This document shows positions 23,005 to 34,169 of a DNA stretch of 64,000 bases, one piece after another. The stretch spans positions 6,482,501 through 6,546,500 of the forward strand of contig NC_058063.1 of the NCBI RefSeq assembly GCF_020085105.1, read 5' to 3'. Numbering within the stretch: the stretch's first letter is position 1; every line of letters begins with the position of its first letter. The position numbers were made by a program, and so were the translations under genes. This DNA comes from Siniperca chuatsi. Its lineage: Eukaryota > Chordata > Actinopteri > Centrarchiformes > Sinipercidae. The notes below the pieces were generated by a model. It saw only the letters and a program-made list of their open reading frames with translations, had not been told where the DNA came from and ran no database searches.

Positions 23005-24526
23005 TTACACGGGAGTACACACATCCAACTTCTGTGTCGTCCCTCTTCTTGATCTGCTGGCCTTGTTCACCCTTACAGCAGCGTAATGGAGATTATCCTC
23101 ATTTTTGTAATCCTAGCAATGAAATATAAAACAATAAATCACGATATGGTACACGACAGACATGAAAACAAATTCAACAGAAATTGTTAGGATATAAAAT
23201 ATATATTTAAATGGTAATAGAATTATTAATCTAGACAGAAAATACCTCTGCATTTGTTGTGGAGGAAGCTGAAAATCTCACGCAAGATTCTGAAAAACAA
23301 TTTTAAAGCTGTGATTCTATAATGACATGTTCAGTAATTACACACTGTAGATACAAACAGTACCATTTACCTCTACATTGGCCGCTGTTTCTCTTACTCA
23401 TAATGTACAGTGAGAAAGCCAGTAAAACACTCAGGATGGTGGTGAATGTCAAAGCGCCAATTAAGAAATACACCAAGACAAGAGAGTCTTTCTCATCTGC
23501 AGAGACGAAGACATTACAGAGGAGATTTTTTTTAAACGTTATGTTCATCTTAAGTTTAGTTAGAGAGTAACCATAACTATAAATCAGATAAAACAACTTC
23601 TTCTAGAAAGTTACTTACACTTAATGTCCAGCTTGGCCCTGTTTCCAAACAGTATGTGTCCACATGAGGCAACAGCACAGTAGTAGGTCCCAGCATGAGA
23701 AAGATTCAGACTCGTCAGTGGCAAGTTGTAGAAACAGGTGTGTGTTTGTGTGTTGGGTTTCCTCTCACACTGATCATTCTTTCCTCCATGGGTGTACATG
23801 AGTCCTGGATGAGATTCTTCAGAGTTTCTGAACCAGTAAACACTGTGTTCTCCATCACAGGTCCTAGTGTGTACTGTACAGTTCAGAGTCTCAGAGCTTC
23901 CTGGCTGGATGGTCTCAGATGCTGACTGATGGACCGAAGCTTGGATGTTCAAACCTGAACCCTTTACACTGACAGTAATGCCCTCCGCAAATTCAAATAT
24001 TTGTGAAAAGCTACTTGCACAGTAGTATGTAGCTGAGTCTGAAATGTGTAAATCTGAGATTTTCAAGTGATTTTTACCTTTTTCAATATCCAATGTGAAG
24101 CGTGGATTGTTCTTGAATTCATCATAAAATGTGCCTTTTTTTTTAGACATGTAGAAGGTAGAGATGAGTCTTGGTTTCTGTCCCAGAGTTTGCTTATACC
24201 AGGAAAATCTTGCTACCACGTCACCTTCATAGAAACATTGCAAAGTTACGCTGTCACCAATATTAACTGATACAAAACCACTCTCTTGACGAACTGATGA
24301 GATCAGATTAGTCATCTGAGCTGAAGTGATAGGAGAGACAAAGCAAATACACAATTAATTTAATGTGACAGTAAGTAAATTATACTTTATAAATGATAAG
24401 AAGAAATGACACTTGAGTGACCATACACTCTAAAAGATACAAATGGAGGCAAAAAAAACACAACTCACCCATTTTCCCCAAGAACAAACATGTCAGATAG
24501 AAAACAAACGTTGGAGATGTCATCAT
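23005..24526 (-). CDS. NITR gene 3, with shortened cytoplasmic tail, 345 aa
   Basis: Exons (complement): 24469-24526, 23619-24320, 23371-23496, 23246-23289, 23005-23112. The V domain has STFYMSKKK and FAEGITVSV. The I domain has PGSSETLNC where the sisters have PGGSVTLNC, plus FGNRAKL. The tail exon lacks 4 bp relative to every paralogue (GTCT lost near 23046), which shifts the frame after RSRR. The protein ends LDVCTPV, so the ITIM LHYAAV stays and the distal CVYSRV motif is lost. The old stop position is 22997-22999. A real allele, an assembly error or a decaying gene are all possible. Confidence 0.88.
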
Positions 24527-25205
24527 GTTCAAATTGCTGACTTGAGTGAAAAGAATCTTGATCTTTTCTCCACTCTTCACAGACAAGACTGTGTTTGATT
24601 GGCCAACCTGAAGTGACACTGTATGTCCTATTAAGGAAACATGATCACATGCTCACTGCAACCTATAGTGTCATTTTTGGTTCTTTAGAAGACTCACTTG
24701 ATGAGAGGTATATGATGAACATAAAGGCTCCTCGACTTGGAAATGGATTTAAAATAGAAAAGACCATACAGCCTCACCCATTCAACACCATACTGACCTC
24801 ACTGATGAGTTTGGTTAATATTTGCTTTCTTTAACAGTACAGGAAAGGAATATAAGGATGAGGACAAGGATAACAAAAAACTGTTATTTGAAAATGCTGC
24901 TTATGCAATAGGTATTCAGTGATGGAGGGGACTACTGGTGGTTACTTACAGTATTAACCTCCTCTTTAATCCTCAGTTATAATTCTCAACATTTTCCTTA
25001 AATCAATTTTTTTTTTGATACTATTTTGGTCAGCATTTTTTCTGCAATGGCCATTCAGTGAATTTACCTTCTGTAATTAACTTTGTATAGTAGTTCATTG
25101 CTAATGGTAGGGTCCCCCATTCTCAAACTGGATTCAAATTACCTGCATATTTACAAGGTATTCATAGGAAATGATGCATGCATGTAAACCAGCATTACCA
25201 TTTGT
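24527..25205. other. 5' flank of NITR gene 3
   Basis: CCAAT block at 24597-24606, then duplicated flank. No gene is seen. Confidence 0.5.
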
Positions 25206-25209
25206 AACT

Positions 25210-25327
25210 GTCGCCAACAGCAAGCACTTTGGCAACAGTGGCAAGAAAAAACCTTCATTTAATGGTCAGAAAACTCGTGCAGAACCAGATTCAGGGTTGG
25301 CGGCCATCTGCCGCTGCTGTGTTGGGT

Positions 25328-25361
<34 letters not shown>

Positions 25362-25610
25362 CATACAGTGACATAATGCAAATTCCAGATAGGATTTTAA
25401 AATAATAATAATGTAATTGTGGTGGTTATATTAATAAAACAATAATAGTAATAATGATGATATGAATAATAATGCTAAGAATAGTAATAAAACTAATAAT
25501 AATAACTGTAGTGTGGTTGTCAAGCAGGAACATGGTAGCAGGAGGAGGCCCGCAGTCATAGATCTAGACTCTGCAGGTCCGGATACCTGCTGAATCCAAC
25601 ATTTTCTACT
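25210..25610 (-). mobile_element. LINE 3'-end fragment with GA microsatellite
   Basis: Third positional copy of the fragment at 8455 and 15245. GA tract at 25327-25361, with one CA interruption. Confidence 0.65.
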
Positions 25611-25639
25611 GCTGCTAGTTCACATTAAAAGCATTCAAC

Positions 25640-25826
25640 TGGCGAAGCGTATTTTCCTCAAGAATGAACATGTCAGATAGAAAACAAACTTTGGAGATAT
25701 CATTGTGACTGAGAGAAAAAAAAAATCTTGATCTTTTCTCCACTCTTCACAGACAAGACTGTGTTTGGTTGGCCAACCTGAAGTGACACTGTATGTCCTA
25801 TTAAGGAAACATGATCACATGTTCAC
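25640..25826 (-). pseudogene. Orphan NITR leader exon, third copy
   Basis: As at 1 and 15722. It opens the third duplication unit. Confidence 0.75.
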
Positions 25827-26249
25827 TGCCACCTATAGTGTCAAATTTGGTTCTTGAGAATCTTTGCATGTTGAGAAGTATATGAAGAACATAATGGCTT
25901 CTCAACTTTGTCAACAATGGCAGTAGCTTTAAAATGAACAAAATGTTTTGAACCATAGTCATCATCACTAATGTAAGATTGTGCCTTAATGCTGATCTCA
26001 CTGATGAGCCAAACCAACCCTTTCTCATTCCCAGGTCGTCATATACCGACATTTTGTCACGCCCCTTGGCGTCTCATACAGATGCACATGGTACCATTTA
26101 GTGTCTGTATGAGACGCACCAGGCTTTCAATTAAACTCCAATGTAAAACCATCTGCGGCAATATTAAACACTCAGAGGAAATGCTCTGGGCCGTCCATTC
26201 ACTCCAATATTGACCTGACCGAACGCTATAAGACTCTGTGAGCATCAGT

Positions 26250-26660
26250 CGCATTGGAGAACGAAGGACCCACCGCCCAGATATATTTTCCTCACTGTTA
26301 ATTCCCACGTTAAGGTTTGCTATGTCTTCATTGGATTTGCTTTGAGGGGGGCAATTACTGAGATTGTGGGTTGCTCGTCCTCACACATGATAGTGGTCAC
26401 AACTTTGACAGGTGCCATCATCTTGACTATGTCTTCAGCAGTACAGATGTCATTCTCATTAAGAGTGTTCACCTCCTCCACTTTTCTGAGCTCCCTTGAC
26501 ATGAATGTGGCAAAATCCACAGTTTGCTGCTGCAAAAAGCGTTCTAGAATGTCATGAGAGCTGTTCCATCGGGTGGACACATCTTCAATGAGCTTGTGGG
26601 AAGGCAAAGCCAGTTGCTGCTGTTTCTCACGTAGGAGTAATTTAACGTTTCCTGGCACAG
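26250..26660 (-). pseudogene. hAT transposase C-terminal fragment, third copy
   Basis: The minus strand is open over 112 codons (26320-26658): LALPSHKLIEDVSTRWNSSH, DILERFLQQQTVDFATFMS and MAPVKVVTTIM. This is the least broken copy of this part. Confidence 0.75.
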
Positions 26661-26714
26661 ATATCGTGGCTGGAATTGTGTGGCTTGGTCCGAGCCATTT
26701 TGTTTACATCCAGT

Positions 26715-27795
26715 TTCCAATTCATTTCAATTTTATTTATATAGTGCCAATTCATAACAGAAGTTATCTCATTGCACTTTTCCTATAGAACAGGTCTAGA
26801 CTATACTCTTTATAATATTATTTACAGAGACCCAACAAATCCCACCATGAGCAAGCACTTGGCGACTGTGGCAAGAAAAAACAAAGAGAGAGAGGTTTTT
26901 GAGAGAGAGACAGAGAGGGAGGTTTTGAGGGGGGGGGGGGTGCACAATGCAAATACCACCTACAATTTTAAAATAGTAATAATGAAGTGGTAGTGGTAAC
27001 ATTACTATTAATAAATTAATAATAATAGGAATGACAGTTATAGGAATAATAATGACAGTAATAGTAACAGAACCAATAACAACAACTGCAGTAGCAGTTG
27101 TCAAGGAGGAACACAGGGGCAGCAAGTGGCCCACAACCACAGATCCAGTCTCTGCAGCTCTGGAGGTAGAAATAGCTGCTGAAAGCGACAGAAGGAGAGA
27201 GGAGAGAAATGAGAAAGCACAGAACTACGGGAGAGAGAAGATGTTGAGTTAGTAACATGCAGTTATGGGATAAAAATGCATACAGATGGAAAGGGAGTCA
27301 CCCAGCCTCCCTGGTTTTGGCTAACAGGAGCTACCTCTGGTTGGTCCGTACAGGCTACTGGGGGCTGGCTAACTAATTGATTGAGCTAATGACTGAGTTC
27401 CCATGGTGCGGAACTGCGTTTCCAATTCACTAAGCCTCGCCTCCAATGCTCCAAATAAACTACATTTATTACATGTACCATTATCACTAAAGGAGGCAGA
27501 GGAATAGCTAAACATTTGACACACCGTGCAGGAGAGAGCAGGAAAGTGAGAGGAAGAGAGAGAAGCCATTGCTAGCTGCTAAGCTAAAGAACGGTAGCTA
27601 GCAAAAACAAATAGCGTGTGGGATTAGCGAAAAAGTCGTTAAAAGACGGAGAGTGCTATGAGAGTTTGAGCAGAACTAGTGTACGTTTAAACGTACGCAA
27701 ATATGTGTTACTAGTAACACACAAACACCGGTGACCAGAAATTAGGCCCACTGCAGCACGTCAGCACATCCAACTGGACAAGCAAACTGGAAAAC
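26715..27795 (-). mobile_element. L2/CR1-type LINE, third copy with internal deletion
   Basis: The 3' UTR at 26715-27296 is joined directly to the ORF1 5' part at 27297-27795. All of ORF2 is absent. The ORF1 start (27369-27569) shows a CTVC...CNKC zinc-ribbon-like pair and a coiled-coil-like GALEARLSELETQF. Confidence 0.75.
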
Positions 27796-27799
27796 AACC

Positions 27800-28140
27800 A
27801 AAAACAACGTATTTCCAGGGCTGTGTCTAAACACCGGACTTCTTTTTCAGCGCAGACAAAGAACGGACAGCTAGCATACCGTGAGGAGATACTTGCTGAA
27901 TTTGACAAAAAGATGTGTATTGGATTAGAATCGCATACCCCATCTTTAACTCCCAGCCAGAGAGATGTGGTGTGTTGTGATTGTCATGTAGTAATTGGTT
28001 GCAAATGACGTCCAGGCATCGGTTGTTATTGCCACTTGCTCTGCAATTCTTGTTCTCGTCATCTCTAACGTATTTATCATGTCATGAAAGTCATCACTCA
28101 ACTACACTGTAAGGTGTCCAGAGTGTTATATCTCAACAAA
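27800..28140 (-). pseudogene. hAT transposase N-terminal/central fragment, second copy
   Basis: Homologous to 19695-20040, with the AEQVAITTDAW-type region on the minus strand. Frame broken. Confidence 0.65.
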
Positions 28141-28144
28141 TATA

Positions 28145-28840
28145 CGCTGGATTGCCATGGTGTTTTGTACACACACTCATGGTCCCCAGAGGATGACTCT
28201 TTACGACTTTGGGAAGCCCCTGTATTTTGCTCTATCACCACCAAGAGGTTGATGTTGGTATTGTTTGAAATGTCTCAACAACTATTTGGTTGAATGGCAC
28301 GAAATTTGGTAGTAGTACATACATGGTATGGCTGTAGAGTTATTTTAACGATGTCCATGGTCTGGGTCTGATTTTATTGCATCTAACAGAGACACTCCTA
28401 CAGTACCACCCTGGCATCTGGACTTTCATGAGAAAAGTCAAAATAAAGTATAGGGTTTTTTTAACTGTTATGATTTGTGTAAGTTTAGAGGCTCAACTCA
28501 TCAGGTATATACCTATATAGAGAATTTAGCCCATAGAGTTGAGTTCATAGACACTGGCAGATGGTTGGGGGTGGGGGTGCACCTTATCTCTTCTCAGCAC
28601 ATACAGTAGATGACACAACCTCATGACATGCTATAAGGTTTTGTGTATAAAGCATAGCAAATATAGTAGGCTCACAGGCAGAAAGTTTTGCTCATTCATC
28701 ATGCAAATGTATTACTACTGCACAAAATTCATGCAAGTTATTAAACCACACTGAAAGCCCCTGGAAATGTGGTTTCAAATTTAAAGTATTTCTTTATAAA
28801 AATATAACATTTATAGACAACAATCAAAGTTAAAGTTCAT
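28145..28840. repeat. Dispersed repeat, duplicated at 39845-40515
   Basis: Begins GGTCCCCAGAGGATGACT and includes CACCACCAAGAGG and GAAATGTCTCAACAACT. Both copies run on into the AAAATGGC module, so this is one duplicated block. A distant internally repetitive relative is at 49520-50010. No gene is seen. Confidence 0.6.
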
Positions 28841-30000
28841 AAAAAAAACATAATTCGGTATTATTTGTTAAGAGTTTAACACTCAAAAACTCAGCTGATC
28901 TGCGGATCAGGACTGTGTGGGTGTGGTTGGATCAGATTTGACTGACAGTGGCTTGGCAAAAAAAGCAAACAACCTAACTGCCATCAGATTCAGATTCAAA
29001 TATTGCAAAATTCTAATTAGTAGACATAAATACGTAACATCTTTTTTTTCTAACTGAGCCCTGTCCACTTCAAAACAGTGAGAAGACAAAATTACAGACA
29101 AAACAGCACAGACAGAAAATATTGTGTTTATCTAAGATCCCATTTTTCACTGCTCAAGCTGATTGACAACATGTTCTCAGGAGCTTTACATGCAGAAGTC
29201 AATGTATCTACTGTTGGGATTTACAGTGGTTAAAGGGGGACCGAATTGTGTAGGTGCAATCAATTGATTGTGGCTATCAGAATTATCAAAGATAATCATA
29301 AATAATAACTAATGAATAAAGTCTGCGGTGGGCACCACCCTTAAACAAGGGAAAAGGATAGCAAATTAATTGATTCAGTCTCAAAATAATCTACACTATC
29401 AGTTTGGAACTCTGATTAATAATTAAATAAGTAAAATTACCATTAATAGCTAGTAGGTTGAAGGATTTGGAGTTCAACATAGAAGAGGTTGGCAAAGTAT
29501 TCACTCTTGTGCAACATTAAAGAAACCAGCATAATGATACACAAGCATATATTAAAAGATAATAAAAGCAAAAACACATTATGAAGTCTAACAATGCACT
29601 AAGCTAAAGAACAAAAGGGTGTGTGTGGCTGTGTGTGATCCAAAATGGCTGTTTGGGTCCAAAATGGCATCAAACAAAAGAAATTGAATTCAAAATGGTG
29701 GCTGAGCAGCAGCTGCATGGTTAGACAAAGAAAGGAAATTCAAAATGGCGGGTAGGCCATGTTTGAAAAGAGTGTGGCTCTGTTAAAGGGCCAAATTGAA
29801 GTGTATGTGTGAACTGTGTAGGATAAACGGTGCCAGGTTAGTAAACAGGATAGTTGCATGCAAGACCCTGTGTCTGTGTGAACGTCACTAACATCAGCTT
29901 AGCATGTGGCTACCACATTCAAACAGGGGGAAGCACATCACATCAATAAAAGTCAATGAACCAAATAAATACAGATACATTCAGAAAAGCAATACAGTCC
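28840..30000. repeat. Repeated intergenic module with AAAATGGC motifs
   Basis: Full copy. The motifs lie at about 29640-29760; the last reads AAAATGGCGGGT. Confidence 0.65.
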
Positions 30001-30570
30001 CTTGTACTCTGCTATGCTATGTTAAACTCAGTTGTATGTTCAGTAATTATACGGTTTGATGGCTCACTGATTAAGAGAACTCAAACTGTTAAGTACTTTT
30101 CATTGACCTCCTCTTTAATCCCTTAATGTAATGACTAATACACTGGCTCATTTCTTTAAAAATTTTGTGATCCCACCTCAGATTTTTTGCAAGCTAATCT
30201 ATAAATGTGTATATATAATAACCTTCAGTGATATAACTCTTTTCAAAAACAAGTTTACAATGTGCTTAACAGACATACAAGCAGAAAATTAACATAATAT
30301 TCATGAATAAACCATCCTGGCTGGTCAGTTTATGTTGTCCTCACCACCCTAGTAGATAGCATTTATGGTCTGTGCGTGCAAACACAATTATACACACACA
30401 TTCTTGCTCAATATGTCCCAGTAGCTCGTCACACAGCATCATTGAATTTGTGAATAATGTTGAAAAAACGGTTCCTGCTTTTGAAAAAGACTAATTACAA
30501 ATTACACATTAAAAGACAGTAATGGGCTCATGTCCTGTTACACAGAGACAAAGATGGAATATGTCCAGCT
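30001..30570. other. 3' flank of truncated NITR gene 4
   Basis: Duplicated flank without a gene. Confidence 0.45.
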
Positions 30571-31744
30571 TTATTGCTTTACACGGGAGTAAACACATTC
30601 ATCTTCTGTGTCGTCCCTCTGTCTTCTTGATCTGCTGGCCTTGTTCACCCTTACAGCAGCGTAATGGAGATTATCCTCATTTTTGTAATCCTAGCAATGA
30701 AATATAAAACAGTAAATAATATGGTACACAACAGAAATTAAAACAAATTCAACAGAAATTGTTATGATATTAAACATATTTAAATGGTAATAGAATTGTT
30801 AATCTAGACAGAAAATACCTCTGCATTTGTTGTGGAGGAAGCTGAAAATCTCACGCAAGATTCTGAAAAACAATTTTAAAGCTGTGATTCTATAATGACA
30901 TGTTCAGTAATTACACACTGTAGATACAAACAGTACCATTTACCTCTACATTGGCCGCTGTTTCTCTTACTCATAATGTACAGTGAGAAAGCCAGTAAAA
31001 CACTCAGGATGGTGGTGAATGTCAAAGCGCCAATTAAGAAAGACACCAAGACAAGAGAGTCTTTCTCATCTGCAGAGACGAAGACATTACAGAGGAGATT
31101 TTTTTTAAACGTTATGTTCATCTTAAGTTTAGTTAGAGAGTAACCATAACTATATATCAGATAAAACAACTTCTTCTGGAAAGTTACTTACACTTAAAGT
31201 CCAGCTTGGTCCCGTTTCCAAACAGTATGTGTCCACATGAGGCAACAGCACAGTAGTAGGTCCCAGCATGAGAAAGATTCAGGCTCGTCAGTGGCAAGTT
31301 GTAGAAACAGGTGTGTGTTTGTGTGTTGGGTTTCCTCTCACACTGATCATTCCTGCCTCCATGGGTGTACATGAGTCCTGGATGAGATTCTTCAGAGTTT
31401 CTGAACCAGTAAACACTGTGTTCTCCATCACAGGTCCCAGTGTGTACTGTACAGTTCAGAGTCACAGAGCCTCCTGGCTGGATGGTCTCAGATGCTGACT
31501 GATGGACCGAAGCTTGGATGTTCAAACCTGAACCCTTTACACTGACAATAGTCCCCTCAACTTCAAATTTGACTGAAAAGCTACTTGCACAGTAGTATGT
31601 AGCTGAGTCTGAAATGTGTAAATCTGAGATCTTCAGGTGATTTTTACCTTTTTCAATATCCAGTGTGAAGCGTGGATTGTTCTTATATTTATCATAAAAA
31701 ATGCCCTTAGACATGTCATTGGTAGAGATGGGTCTTGGTTTCTG
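30571..31744 (-). pseudogene. NITR gene 4, 5'-truncated
   Basis: Tail (30571-30690), linker (30819-30862) and TM (30944-31069) exons are complete and in phase. The I domain and V framework 3 (31192 upward) are intact. The V exon stops at 31744, in the stretch coding QKPR, where it joins a LINE fragment. V framework 1, the CDR1-like loop, the splice acceptor and the leader are missing. The remaining V part (STNDMS, FSVKFEVEGTIVSV) matches the genes at 6301 and 35908. Without a leader it is unlikely to make a receptor. Confidence 0.88.
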
Positions 31745-31940
31745 CTCTGGCCCTTCCTGTAAAGAGCTTGGTTGTTCTTAGCCCAGTCCAGTTTATTGTC
31801 CATATGTAGTGTACTTGTAGTCCTCAACAATATCCACACTGACCCCCTGGATAGAAACCAGGGTCACTGATGCCTTGGCCTGTGTGTCCTTAACATTAGC
31901 ATACAGCAGGTCCAGTGTCCTCTCCTCTCTAGTAGGGCAA
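31745..31940 (-). mobile_element. LINE fragment (Rex1/jockey-like)
   Basis: Minus-strand pieces EERTLDLLYANVKD and VDIVEDYKY, then MDNKLDWAKNN and ALYRKGQSR, are typical of fish APE-type LINEs. Endonuclease and late RT segments are joined, so it is internally deleted. It forms the breakpoint with the truncated V exon. Confidence 0.65.
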
Positions 31941-33059
31941 CTCACATATCCCCATAACTCCTACACCTAGAGGGGGACATCATTGGTTGTAGAATTCCTG
32001 TAAGATTCCTGTAGTTTTTGTTAATATATTAGAATACTGTGCATATATCACCATTTATAATTTTAGCTGTTATATAGTTTTTGTGTGTAAAATCGCAGCA
32101 GTGAAAACGACTGTGCTGTCAGGCGCACAGAGCGCACTGGAGACACCGTGGCGCGCACACACTCTGCCTTCTTACCTCGACTCACCTGGCACAACTTCAC
32201 CACCTGCACCTATGGACTGTACAAATTAGCATACGTCTAGAAATAAAGCCAGTGCCAGCTAACGCACAATCGTTACACTCCGTACCCTCATTATCAGTAA
32301 TCATAATGCAGGCCAAGCATATCAAAACCGACATTAAAAAGATGATTTCCTGGCCCATGATGATGGCTAATAGGCCTATGCCAATTTAGATTCCCTAGAG
32401 CCATGCCCTTGGATCTATGTGCTGAACTGGGTCCAGCATTAGACAGACCAACCCGACGGAACCGCACCATCCCAGAAATACAAGTAGGCTACTAACCACT
32501 CTGGGGTTTCTGGCAACTGTCTGTTACCAGCGAGAATTAGCCGACAGGTGTGTGTTTCATATGATCAACGATATATAATTTTTAACTTTCTGTCTGAAGC
32601 CCCTTTTGGGAATGTTATAATTATGTTCAACTCGCTGCATTTTCTTTTGTTTGTGACCCTGCTGCTGTGGCCATCAAACAATATGTGCTTTCTAACCTCC
32701 ACCTCACAAGAACCTCGATTTCTGTGGCAGAAAAATTCATTTTTTCGTCTTCCTCTTGGTTGTTGTTGGTATGATTCATCGTAAGCAGGCTCATTTATAT
32801 AGATCAATATTCATGTAGTGCTTTGAATTGACATTTATGGTTGAATGTGGGTGTGAAGAGGGTGGGATATGAGGCTGATCCACATGTGCACATTTCCAGG
32901 TGGACTGTGATTTATAAAGGAAAAGTTGCCTGCAGGTGTGCGTGCGTACAGTTTTATAAATTAGTTTTTGTTTTGTTTTTTGGGTGCACGCCATTTTCAG
33001 CGTTTGTGCACAGTACACTTGCAGCAGACCTGCAGTTTTCTGGGAGTTTGTTCTAGATA
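31941..33059. other. Unclassified repeats, no gene
   Basis: 31941-31990 resembles the end and flank of the LTR-like fragment at 9190-9570. 32080-32540 is GC-richer and contains AATAAAGCCAGTGCC. 32830-33010 resembles a common fish repeat. None could be classified with confidence. Confidence 0.35.
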
Positions 33060-33310
33060 TAAGGTGCATTAATACTGAATGCTGCTTTTCCATGTTTAGT
33101 TTTAACTCTGGGGACAGACCAGTCCCCAGAGAGGTCTGGATGGTTCATAATGTAGCACAAGATCAGAAATGTATTTTGGCCCTAAACCATTCAGTGCTTT
33201 ATATACCAACAGCTGTATTAAAATCACTTATTTGACAGGTAGCCAGTGTAAAGACCTCAGAACTGGAGTGATGTGATCCACTTTTTTGGTCTTAGTGAGG
33301 ACTAGAGCAG
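33060..33310 (-). mobile_element. LINE RT C-terminal fragment
   Basis: The minus strand gives a degenerate LTKTKKVDHI-type segment and a YKALNG-like segment. This is the conserved C-terminal end of L2-type fish LINEs. Confidence 0.5.
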
Positions 33311-33841
33311 CAGCAAACCTGAACCCTTTACACTGGCAATTCAGTTGTTACAAAAAAGCTACTTGCGCAGTAGTAAGCGGCTGAGTCTGAAATGTGTAAA
33401 TCTGAGAACTTCAGGTGGTTTTTACCATTTTCACTATCAAATGTGAAGCATGGATTGTCATTTTTTTTTTTTCAAACATGTAGAAGGTAGAGATAAGTCT
33501 TGGTTTCTGTCCCAGAGTTTCCTTATACCAGGAATATCTTGTTACCACGTCACCTAACCAACTTTAGCTGATACAAAACCACTCTCTTGACGAACTGATG
33601 ACGACAGATTAGTCATCTGAGCTGAAGTGACAGGAGAGACAGAGCAAAAACACAATTAATTTAATGTGACAGTAAGTATATTATACTGAATAAATGATTA
33701 GAAGTAATGACACTTAGGTGACCATACACTGAAGAGAAGAAACACACAGAAGAAACAAATGGAGGCAAAAAAACACAACTCACCCATTTTCCCCAAGAAC
33801 AAACATGCCAGACAGAAAACAAACGTTGGAGATGTCATCAT
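33311..33841 (-). pseudogene. NITR 5' half: leader exon plus broken V domain
   Basis: The leader exon 33784-33841 is intact (MMTSPTFVFCLACLFLG) with a good donor. The V exon starts at 33621 with QMTNLSSSVRQESGFVSA. It loses about 30 bp around the first core Cys and stops after the YYC/CDR3 region. There is no I domain, TM or tail. It is not simply the missing half of the gene at 30571, because both carry V framework 3. Its relative is the pseudogene at 10212. Confidence 0.85.
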
Positions 33842-34169
33842 GTTCAAATTGCTGACTTGAGTGAAAAGAATCTTGATCTTTTCTCCACTCTTCACAGACA
33901 AGACTGTGTTTGACTGGCCAACCTGAAGTGACACTATTTGTCAGAAAAAGGAAACATGATCACATGTTCACTGCCACATATAGTGTGGCATGGTGAGAAG
34001 TATATGAAAAAAATAATGGCTCCTCAACTTTGTCAACAATGGCAGTACCTTTTAAAATGACCAACATATAAAAAAACATAGTCATCCTTACTAATGTAAG
34101 ATCATGCCTTCATGCTGATCTCACTGATGAGCCATACTCACTCTATATGTGAGTTTGGCTCATTGGAAT
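33842..34169. other. 5' flank of the NITR fragment
   Basis: The usual upstream block. Its CCAAT equivalent reads GACTGGCCAAC on the plus strand. Confidence 0.45.
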
